DNA of 64,000 bases, from NCBI GenBank assembly GCA_904063045.1, contig CAJFCJ010000030.1:186001-250000 (forward strand), read 5' to 3'. Below are positions 11,647 to 22,100 of this stretch, in pieces. How positions within the stretch are numbered: the stretch's first letter is position 1; the number at the start of each line of letters is the position of its first letter. Under the pieces are notes generated by a model, which was not told the origin of the DNA, did no database searches, and was given only the letters and a program-made list of their open reading frames with translations. Origin of the DNA: Dimorphilus gyrociliatus (taxonomy: Eukaryota > Annelida > Polychaeta > Dinophilidae). The translations under genes and the position numbers were made by a program.

Positions 11647-14380
11647 TTAGATTCTATCGACCAATTTATCTAAATCAATTATTTCTGGAGCGATTGCTTT
11701 TCTTTGTCTTATTTCCTTGCATAATTCGTCCATTTTTGATCCTTTTTCGAAGGGATCCGAGTCAATCATTTCCCAATGATCAAAAGAACATTGTTCAAAA
11801 GCCTGACCGTGTGTTGCGGATCTCAATGCTGTGTTAAAGCCTGCAAAAGTGTAAAAATTTCTATAATTTCTCTTATATTTTATTCAAGTCAGAAACGTAC
11901 CGAAACTTTGATTAACTGGCAAATATCCTTTTAGAATGTAGATGCCATTGTGTAGATTCTCATCGTAGATCGAGCCCTTCTTTTGACTGAAGAGACTGTA
12001 CACGGAATTTACAGATGTTTGTGGACAAGTGACTTGCACGGAATAAATTGGCTCAAAAATTCTTGGTTTTGCAACATACATTGCCCCAAGAAAAGCTCTT
12101 CTTGCTGCAGGTAGGATTTGTCCTCCTTTTCTGCATTGAGGATCGCAATGAACCAGAGCGTCTACTATGTTAAATCTGATTCCTCTTAATCTTTCCTCGG
12201 CAAGCAATCCCTGGGACGTTACCCATTGGAAAGCTGCCATGATCATATCTTTTATGCCGTCGAGTCCTTGAACAGCTTTTGTACAATCTACAAGAATGTT
12301 TGGTCCTGTGTTATCTGGTCCAAAACACCAGATTTTCTTGGCTTCGTCTCTCTTCCAGCCATGCTTTTCAGCCAACAATCTAACTCTCTCTTTGGGCTCC
12401 TGGATGGCTGTTATCTCTCCTTTTTCTATATCCAAGCAGAGTTCTTCTCCTAAAGGTTCAGCCGTAACAAATAATCTATTCAATTTGTTCGTTGATTTCG
12501 CCAAAGCAACCTTTGTGCTAGTGCCATCTACAGTCTCGCAATAGGTAACAATTGGTTTGGATTTCTTTATTGGTACCTTTGCGAACTCATTTTCCAAATC
12601 ATTAAGGCAAACTTCCAAATGTAATTCTCCCGCTGCTGCTATGATGTGTTCTCCTTCTTCTGATCTCACTTGAACCATTGGATCAGATTGATGTAGTCTT
12701 CTCAATCCTTCGATTAGAGCCGGTAAATCGGCGCAGTTTTGTACACTGACGGCGGAACGTACAACAGGACTTACAGAAAAATTGAGAAGTTTCATGTTGC
12801 ATGCGGTCTCAAAGGACGTTAAGCAAGCAGTCTTGGAAATGAATTTATCAATTCCATAAATGGCGCATACATTTCCACAACTGACTTTGCTAACAGATAA
12901 AATTCGTCCAACTTGCATTAAAGCTACTCTTACTGCACTTTTCACAGGCACTCTAGTTGCATTATCATCATTTGGTCCCATAATTCTGATCATTTGACCT
13001 GCATTTAGTGTTCCCGAAAATACACGACCAAAAGCAAAAAATCGCTTGCCATCAGAAGTTGGTATCATTTTTGTTACGTACATCATTAGATGACTATGAG
13101 GATCACAATTTCTCATGGCGCATGCTACTACATCATCAGAAGGTCCCTCGTATAATTTATCAGTTCTGTAGCGTTGGGCTACTATGGGTGACGGCAGATG
13201 TAAGGCAATCATTCTAACCATTGCCTCTCCGGCGTTCATCCATTTTTTCATGATGTATTTGCAGGCGTCTTTTGACGTCTCCAACTTTTTCCATGGTACA
13301 GCAACGTTCAATATACTTCCTAGTTTATCAACATCTTCTTGAGACTTTTCGAAAGCTCCGAGAAGCTTGAAAACAGGTTCAAGAGCGTACTTGTTGAATC
13401 CTCTAACAGTATCATTAGATCGTGAAGAAGTCCACTTTTTCGTTTTAAGATTAAGAAAGTTTTCATTCCACATTTTCTTCAATAATGATTTTGGATTGAC
13501 ACCCTCAACTTTCTTGGCGTAGAAATCAGCTAATTGAGGCAATGTGAAAGCCCATCCGTGTAAACCGCTTCCAAAGGCTACGTTACCCTTAACAGGATCG
13601 AGCTGATAAATTCATAGTTATATCATTTATTAGCTATAAAAAAAACAAACTAATAGTTTACTAACCAGCCATTTTTCTGATAAATCACTTGCGTAAGTTG
13701 ATACTATTGAATTAACCTCATCCAAAATCGATCGAAGATGAACATAAATACTTTCCGGGTCCATTTGTTTTTCCAAAACACATCTGTCCAATTTGTTCAT
13801 GATCAAAACAGGCGCTACGCTTTCGGCAAGCGCTTGTCTTAAAACCGTTTCCGTTTGCACGCATACCCCTGATACGCAGTCGACCACAACCAAGGCCCCG
13901 TCAGATACCCTCAGAGCAGCGGTTACTTCCGACGAAAAGTCGACGTGGCCTGGTGAGTCGATGAGATTTGTAAGGATCGTTGGCTCGCCACATTCCTTGG
14001 CAACCGATTCTTCCAATTCATACACAACAGATGCAGCCCTATAATATGTTTATCAGTAACTAACGAATATTTGCATAGGGACATAGGGCTTTTTACTTAC
14101 GTCGATTTTATTGTGATTCCCCTTAGCTGTTCGTCCTCTCTTGTATCAGTTTGGCATTTAGTGCCAGCCTTATCCTCAGACAACAAATTTCCTCTAGTTA
14201 AGAGAGAATCGGTTAAAGTTGTCTTTCCATGATCAACATGAGCAATAACTGCAAGATTACGAACGGCAGCTCGCCTCTCCATGAGCTTCTCAAGGTTTTC
14301 AGGGAGATACACAGACTATATAAAAGAAAATAAATACTGTACATAAGACAATAAATGAAAACGTTTATTTAATATACCAT
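11647..14380 (-). CDS. eEF2-like translational GTPase lacking the diphthamide histidine
   Basis: Minus-strand exons are 14380-14378 (ATG alone), 14315-14101, 14038-13666, 13602-11901 and 11840-11647. They total 2487 nt (828 aa; human eEF2 is 858). The protein aligns with eEF2 from [16 protein letters not shown] to the last residue. GTPase motifs are intact: [23 protein letters not shown] and NKLD. The eEF2-kinase site region is kept (TDTREDEQ). The family signatures [33 protein letters not shown] and GELHLEVCL are present. In domain IV the loop that normally reads LHADAIHRGGGQ is [12 protein letters not shown], so the diphthamide His is Cys (about C687, codon at 12133-12135). It lacks the long insertion of EFL1 and the acidic N-terminus of the U5 snRNP protein. 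It is probably a divergent paralogue of a standard eEF2 elsewhere in the genome. Ribosomal translocation is the likely activity, by homology. Confidence 0.9.
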
Positions 14381-15331
14381 ATTCGTCGAAAGTAAACGCT
14401 AACTCCTCGGGTTAAATTAGAAGAACTTGGTTGTGGTAAAAGCGATATTGCCTCTACCACTTTTTTGTCATAGCACTGTACTAGAATAAAGTCTAAGGGA
14501 AACCTTACGCTTTATATACAAATACCATTGCACAACATTTAAATTAGGTCTATGAATTTACAAGGGATTGTGCAATCTAGCTATATATTTTCGTACCGCC
14601 ATCTAGCGGTAATTATTGATTCTTCTATCTCCAACAAAGATCGATAGTTAAACAAACACAATATTTTAGCTAATGAACATACCTGAATAAATTGATATAC
14701 AAAGTTATTAATAATTGCATGAAATAATATAAAAATCGTGAATAATTCAAAATCTTTAGCACTTTACAACAAGAAAACCGTCCCGAATTCAACAGTAATA
14801 ACTAAGGGAAGAACAGACTAAAATATATAAAGATAGAGAGTAATTGTTTATATTCTCATAACATTAAAACAGCGTCTTCCATATTTGTATTATTACAAAT
14901 TGATAAACCTGTATAAAAATAGGTCGTAGAAAAAATATAGAATATTATATGAACTACACGAACATATTTTACAATATAGTTTCTCTGTTAGCTTTTACTT
15001 TTCTTATTTATTTATGATAAAACTAACTAAACTATTAAATATCCTTGGATTTTATATAATTACTTTTATTCTAGAAAATGCTATTTATCTTCTTTAATAC
15101 TGTATTTTTATAACACAAGTTAATTAGAATTAATCAAAGATTGTTTTAATAGGTTTAGAGGATTTCTTTACTAATAGCCATTATTCATTTCTGCCTGCTT
15201 TTTCGCATAATTTCATGGAGTTTTGCTTATAGGCGTAATAGACAAACTACTTGGTGAAAGCTCTGATAGAGTGGTACAGAGTTCTCACTCACAGATAGGA
15301 ATAGGGATCGATGTGTAGTGATCAAAACAAA
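14381..15331. promoter_or_regulatory. Shared upstream region of two divergent genes
   Basis: This spacer of about 950 nt separates the minus-strand eEF2-like gene from the plus-strand Shisa-like gene, so both promoters should lie in it. At 14594-14611 there is a perfect inverted repeat, TACCGC-CATCTA-GCGGTA. Its core matches the CTCF consensus at 11 of 12 positions on the minus strand (CCGCTAGATGGC). No TATA box is obvious and no coding exon is seen. Confidence 0.4.
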
Positions 15332-18300
15332 ATGTCGTCGATCTATAGAAACTGTCTAAGAATTGCCTTATTTACTCTTCTATTAATTGTTATTTTTGGT
15401 AAGTTGGTTATAATGTCAAGTATATTATTGTTATAGAATAAAAGTGACAAAGATAAAGTTAGTAATCAAGCATAGGCGGGTGGCGTTTCATTAGAATTAG
15501 CATATTCTGTTTGCCAACTTGGCCTATGAAATGTCAATGTACTAGCTTGCTATACAAACGTATATAAAATAGTTATTTTTCCTGGCTGGATTAGAAAAAT
15601 ATAGCGAATGTTCGAGATCAAGATTCTCAAGTTTCAGTAGGACGAGATATTCAGGCTCCAGATCATCCAGTACAGGGTATAGAAATTCAAGATTCGGTAA
15701 TAAAAGGTATGGAACAAGGTATATGACAAGATATGGAAATTCAAGATTCACTAGAACAAGATATGGGATAAGGAATTCAAATTCTAGGAGTATTGGAAAT
15801 TGGGACCATGGTACAAGATATAGTAATATTACTGCTATAGCTCGAGACAGAAAGAGCATGCGTTGTATTTGATATTGTTAATTTTCTTTTCAATTGATTG
15901 TCTTGACTAATGTTCGATCTATATCTGTGAAATCCTTGCTTTATTTGCAAAAGACATTGTTCAAATTACTTACTTCATGTATTATTATTTAATATTTTCA
16001 GATTTAGCTGATGGTCGAAGAGGGGGTGGAGCAAGATTCGGATCACGATTTAGATCTCGATACAGTTCTACAAGAATTAGACAGCGATATGGTACAAGAG
16101 TTCGAGTTAGACATGGATACAGTAGATTCGGAGTCGGAGGATCGAATTTTCAATCTGCTATGACGGCAGGTTTGATTTTTGGATTAATGAGCAATTATCA
16201 AAGAAGAAGATATTATAGAAGGAGCAGAAGTAAGTTATTTTTTCCATGGTTACACTTTTCCGAATTATAATATAAATGATAATAATTCTATATGGAATTT
16301 AATGTTTTTAAATATTCTGAATATGAATGCTTCTAATTGATTTCTAAAAAACGCAGATCCTACTGTGTGTCGAGGTCAACCTAGTATAAGACCTACGAAT
16401 TCAACGAAAATACAGTATTTTATTTGTCCTGAGGAAAATATGCCCGATAGTTTGAGATATTGTTGTGGAGCCTCTCTTTCTGAACATTGCTGCGATGATT
16501 CAAGGTAATATGGTTTGTTTAAAAAATTTTATTTTATCTAATAACATAGTTTTTTGAAACTAGTGGTTCAAGCGGTTCTAAAGCAGGTATGATGATTGGA
16601 ATTATTGGTGCAATTGCCTGTGGATTATGTATAATATCAACTGTAATATTCGTCTGCAAGAAAAAAGCTGCTCAACCAGGAGCTATTATTCTTAAGCCAA
16701 GTATGAAAAGATTCTATTCATTAATTTTAAATTAGTAATTGAATAGATTATAATATTATTTTTTTTAAATTTCAATTATTTAGGTCATTCTAAGGGTGAT
16801 AAATCAAATACCGAAGCCGCAGTAATTTATCAATGTAGGAAAATATAATGTAAATTGCAGTCAAATGAAACAGGAACATAAATTTCTTTAGTGTTTAATA
16901 CTAATTACTGAATGTCCAGAGCTAAATTTTATTTTATGTAAACAGTTTTTCACTATGATAAACTGATTCCAAGTGGACAAAGCGTAAAATCAGAAATGTC
17001 TATCTCACTTGAAATCGGAACTTAGCAATTATGAAAGGGAAGACTAAACTTAAACACATTGTTCAACAGCTGTAAAAAAATTGAAAATGAATTTTTAAGA
17101 AGAGGAGGAGTATAGTGTATTGTCTTCTATTTGCAATCTATCTATACTAATTAATAGAGCGATTAGGAGACAATTTATTCCTATTCCAAAATCATAATTA
17201 AATAATTAATTGTTAACAATTTTCTTTTATAAGGGCGACGTGATTATTTTTACAGCTATAACATTAGCTTTTAATATATGACTCAAAGTTGATAGAAAGT
17301 AAGATATTGAAAAGCTTAGTTATTGGAGAGAGGGGCGCAATAAGAAAGATTTTACTTATCTCAAAAACTAAGATAAAAGATTGGACTCTATTAAATGCTG
17401 CTTATGCTAATAAGCAAATATTTAAAAAATATATCCCCTATCTTTATTAAACAGTCATGGACGATTTTTAATTCAAAAAAATTTAACTCTTAGAGACTAT
17501 TACTAGCATTAAAAATTTGAATATTTAAATATTTTTTGACAACGGTATTCCTTTCTTCATTTGATTAGCACTTGTTATTTATTTAATATCATCATTTAAT
17601 GCTTTATAATTTTTTCCAAATTCTAAACATTCTCTTCCCTGAAAATTCTTTTTAATGATTTCTGTTTTTAATTCTTTTACTTTTTATCAGCTGCATTATT
17701 TATTTCAACAATTTCAACGCTAAGTTCTCTTTTTTTAAATAGCTACTGAAACTCAGCCTACAGTTCCTAATTATCCCGCTCCCACAAGCTATCAAGAACA
17801 AGCACCAATGGGTAATTAATTTGTTTTCATTCTATTCTTTGTTATTCTCGGCAAGGTACTCAAATAATACTAGCTTCAATAAGATTATAAAGGAGATAGC
17901 TCTTATCAGAGCTTACAATACTTCTCTTTTATATATATAAAGTATTTCTCTTCGGATTACAATTGAGATATATTGAAATGTGTTCTTATATTATTCGAGT
18001 TATAATTGATAACCATTAATACGACACTGATTCATACTTTATGTTACATTTATAAAAGGTTATCAATCGTACGTAGGACAAAATCCGTATCCTCCACCAG
18101 GTAATTTCTTTGGCTTTGTTTTTAAAGACTGAATGCCTCTATAAGTAACTGGAAAAATGCATGCATTACCAAACAATTGTGGTATATATCTGAATGACTA
18201 TTTTAGTGTTCAGTCAACAAACTATAGCTTGATAAATAGTGGAGATAATCAAAATATTTATCTAGCTGCTTTTTAGACATTTGAATATTATTTTGAAATA

Positions 18301-18780
18301 TAGTCATAATCAGCATGAATAGTTGTTTATTCTAAATGTTTCCTTTGGTATTCATGTGAATATAATATCAACCAAATCATATATATATACAGTATATAAA
18401 TACAGTTTATATTATTTCTAAAAAGATCCTAAAGACGTTCCAGCATACCCAGCAGCACAGTATCCTCCAATGCCACAAGCGCACCCGGTCGCAATGCCTC
18501 CGCCAGGTAGGAAATTTTTAGAATATATACGTAAAAATGGATAATTGTTTTTATTGTTAATTTCTATTCAGCGCCATATCCTACTGCACCTAACCCTGAC
18601 GCACCTCCATATCCTGGAGCAGGGATGCCAACTATGCCGCCATACCCTGGTACGTATATAGATTTATATGAAATGTATATAAATGTATATTGTATTTTAC
18701 ACAATGATATAAGTTAAAACATAATGTGTTTTATTTTGAATTTTTTAGTATCAAATCAGCCTCCTCCGTATTCACAGTAG
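15332..18780 (+). CDS. Shisa-like single-pass membrane protein with Pro/Tyr-rich tail
   Basis: Exons are 15332-15398, 16002-16229, 16357-16504, 16564-16700, 17743-17811, 18059-18100, 18426-18506, 18572-18649 and 18749-18780. They total 882 nt (293 aa) with consistent phases. Residues 1-22 form a signal peptide. Next comes an Arg/Gly/Tyr-rich segment (about 23-98), then a Shisa-type cysteine module: VCRGQPS, FICPEEN, YCCGAS, HCCDD. A transmembrane helix follows at about residues 155-178 (MMIGIIGAIACGLCIISTVIF). The tail is built of short exons flanked by phase-1 introns and is rich in Pro and Tyr. It has YPPPG, APPYPG and MPPYPG, and ends NQPPPYSQ, where PPPY is a PPxY motif that could bind WW-domain proteins. 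Shisa proteins act in the secretory pathway on Wnt/FGF receptors or glutamate receptors; which applies here cannot be told. Confidence 0.85.
15594..15853 (+). pseudogene. Decayed or cryptic copy of the Shisa Arg-rich exon in intron 1
   Basis: One plus-strand frame (about 15606-15872) is open and rich in Arg, Ser, Tyr and Gly. Examples are RTRYSGSRSSSTGYRNSRFG and KRYGTRYMTRYG. It strongly resembles the real exon at 16002 (RFRSRYSSTRIRQRYGTRVR). A possible acceptor sits at 15593, but it does not give this frame after the phase-1 exon 1; the phase-compatible frame stops after about 40 codons. There is no clear donor. I read it as a duplicated exon that has lost correct splicing, or a tissue-specific exon I cannot resolve. 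Confidence 0.4.
16784..16848 (+). CDS. Alternative terminal exon of the Shisa-like gene
   Basis: The acceptor at 16782-16783 (TTATTTAG) follows the phase-1 donor at 16701 in frame. It gives a short tail beginning SHSKGDKSNTEA and ending YQCRKI before TAA at 16846-16848. Using this exon would replace the whole Pro/Tyr-rich tail and remove the PPPY motif. The competing acceptor is at 17743, almost 1 kb further on. There is no transcript evidence, and no AATAAA lies close behind it. Confidence 0.4.
16849..17742. other. Shisa intron 4, nothing else seen
   Basis: This is AT-rich intron DNA between the alternative terminal exon and the first tail exon. I see no open frame or repeat of note. Confidence 0.5.
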
Positions 18781-18863
18781 CTATATGACATTTGAAGAAA
18801 AAACTTATAATATGTCTTTGTGAAATATCCAAAGTAACCTGCGGATTCACTTACTCTATGTAT

Positions 18864-18869
18864 AATAAA
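18864..18869 (+). other. Polyadenylation signal, Shisa-like gene
   Basis: This is AATAAA about 85 nt after the stop at 18778-18780, at a normal distance for 3'-end formation. Confidence 0.55.
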
Positions 18870-19188
18870 GGTTTATTAAATGACGTTTTATGCCATACCA
18901 TAGAATTACATATTATCCTCTGACTTAATCACCTAGAAGGTATAACTTTTTCATAATTCTGTTCTACGATCTTCAGTTTTCTGATCTATCTGATAACTAT
19001 GTTATTATCTTGTAAATGCTATGTCAACAATCTTTATGTTTTATTTTACAAATTATTTTCCATTTAAATAAAGATATCATATATGAAATATACTCAGTTA
19101 ATATTATTGGCCTAGATAAGAACAATCTTGCTCACACTTTTCCCCGAAAGTACACGATCTTATTTGTGCAAACCTGCAAGAAACAATC

Positions 19189-22100
19189 ATGTTTTCTCGT
19201 TCTGTAAAAGATAGAAATATCTATGAAATAAGGACTAAGAATCATGGAATATTTCTAACAAAAATTGAGAATGTCGATGAACAATATCAACGTTCTAATA
19301 CCGGCGACTGGTGCTTGAAAGTTTCTAAAAACGGAATCGAATGGTTCACAGTACGAACTGTTTTCGATCGTGTGCTAGAACGATGCTATGTAGAGAGTTG
19401 TGGATTCAGTTGTCCCAGAGCCCATTCATCTATCGAACTGACTCTGTGGAAAATAGATGAAAATGATGAAGTATTTTGCTTAAAATATCTTAAAAAACAG
19501 TTATTAGATTGTCTGGAACAATCAGACACAGACGACTATTTTTCCTCTGCTGTACAGTCATTAACTTCAGATAGTGGGGAACTTGTAGACGTTTTAAGAG
19601 ATGCTCTTTGGTAATTATAGATTTAATTTGAAGCTTTAGTAATTTTTCTGTAATTTATATTTAGGGAACAATATGAACGCGGAAATGGTATGGTAAAGAT
19701 TAAAATAAGTGACAAAGAGATATTTTCCCAAGTTTCATGTGATTATTGTACCAATGTATACAACGCTATCATTTGTAAACTAGACTTCAGCCATAAATGC
19801 TATAAAACTTACTTACTTTTAAGTTTAAATGCTAAAGATTGGTATTCCATAAATAGAACAGAGCAATTTCAAGATGGCAGCCAAATTTCTATTCTTTGGA
19901 GATATATATCTACAATTAATTGTTCTATTACAGATCTGAAACGAGTTGTTGAGGAATGTATCTATAATTTTTTTCAAAGGGAGCAAGAGATGTTAACCGA
20001 GAAATCAAAAAAAAGCCTAGAACATAGTCTTATTACTGATGGCTCTCCAATTTTAATAGAGGGCCCAATTTATAAGCCAAAATGTCAATCTGCCCTAATT
20101 TTAGATGATACTGAAAACAACTTAAATTATACAACAGGGAATTCTTCGATAGATTCACAACAAAACAAGAATGAAGCTCTTAATAACAAATCTCAAATTT
20201 CAACAGAAGCTGTTGTTGGTGCTGTAAATCACTCCACAACCCTCACTACAAGTGATTCTGCAACCGATTCAAGTCAAAAGAAGAAAAGGGCAAGAAATAG
20301 AAAGCCTAAATCTGGAGCTACAAACAAAAAAATTGAACGAAAATTAAGCAGTGTTAAAATAGATCAAAAGCCAATGATAACGATTGACAAAAGAAATTAT
20401 TATATTAATCTTTCCTGCGAAGAATGTTTAAAGCTAGTTGATAGAGATGGTTTAAAATTTTTCAACTTTGATGAAGAAATGAAGCATAACTGCAAGAAGA
20501 ATATTCTGATAGCTTCTACAGAAAATTTTCCAAATGCTTGGTATAAAATAAGCTACAAAGGACCTTCTATTTATATCAAAAACTGTCCATTAGCGTTGTT
20601 ATGTCAAAAGAAAAACTGTAATAAAGCTCATTCTACGATTGAGCATATCTTTAACTTGGCCGAAATAAAGGCAAATGATTTAAAATCTTCATTCCCTATC
20701 ATTCCAAAGTCTTTGAGAAAAAAGTTGCAAACTGATAAAGTAGCTGTTGTTAAAGATTCACAAACGTTATCTGCCAGTAACATAATTTCAAGTTTGAAGC
20801 TTATTTGTGAAAAATGTTGGATAAACGAAAAGTGTATTTGTGAACCTAAAAATAGGTATATATATATTTTAATATTCAATTTTAAAAGGCCTATTAAAAT
20901 AATTTTTATATATATTTTATTTTTCAAAAAGAGCTAAAAACTGTGTTGAAAAAATGAAAAATAGCGCAAACTTATCTACAATCGCCATTATGCTCCCTAA
21001 TAAGATAATTATTAGAAATCCAAATTTTAGTGATTTAACCCAAAAAGCCAATTCTCCTGAAGAAATGGAATGTTGGAAATGGATGAGAGAAAAGAGAATT
21101 AATAATTTGAATACTTTGATAAAAATAGAAGAACAACGAAAATTAAACCCCAATCAGAGAATTGATAATATTATAAAGGCTTTGAATGATCAAACAATGT
21201 CAAATTGTTTACCAGTTAATAATTATAGTTTTGAAACTCATAATTTCAAGGATATCAAGTCTTTATCATGTAATTACTGTAACAAAATTTGTACATCAGA
21301 GAAGCAAATGTTAGCACATGAACAAAGTTCATTGCATATTACTCAAAAATTAATTCAAGGTAGGTATCTACCTAACAATAGAGTTTTTCTTATTAATGTT
21401 TATAATACTATATACTATATGTATTGAAAATATCAGACAACGTAATTTGGAAATTTAGGAAATGTCCAAATCTTTCTGCTACGAATTATCAACTATGTCA
21501 AAAGTAAGGTTTTAAAATTATTCACTGATATTTCTTTTCTTACTCTTATTATTCTTCTTATGAAAACTAGACATAAAGAAGGAAAATGCAAATATTCCAA
21601 ATCGTTAGAAAAGCAAAACTTTTGCGCAGATGCTCATTCGATAGAGGAAATGACAGAGTGGTATGACAGAAAACAGTACGCCTCAAATATGAAAAAAATT
21701 AAAAAAGAAAAGGAGCTATTAAAGCATATTAAAGATTTTAATGAGAAAATTAAGAATGATAAAAGCCTATTGAAAAGAAATATAAGTGGAGTATCTTATC
21801 AGTTGTCTCCTGATTGCCCTAAAACTTCTATAAGTTTAACTAATTCAACTAGTTTTGAGTGGAAAATTTTTCTAAAGGTTAAAATTAATTAATTGCAAAT
21901 ATAAAATATTAATAATAAGGAAGACTTTATCATTAACAGTGCGAACAAAAGCTTAAAGCCATTCATCTTATTTATCCTGAATATCTATTTAACTTTCATA
22001 TTCTCTCCAAAGACAGTCAGAAAGTTTATTATTGCCTTGAAGATGACCTAGAATATACGTCATGTAAGTTAGATTTTGTAATATTGTATTAATACGTACT

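Noticed and set aside
11647-14380. Annotation as EFL1 (ribosome assembly GTPase) or the U5 snRNP GTPase
   Set aside because: Alignment with eEF2 is continuous from the first to the last residue. The EFL1 insertion and the acidic N-terminus of the U5 protein are absent.
15542-15859. Minus-strand open frame of 105 codons rich in Leu, Glu and Tyr
   Set aside because: It is the complement of the repetitive Arg/Tyr/Ser-coding segment in Shisa intron 1. Its composition is a by-product of those codons, and there is no homology or start context.
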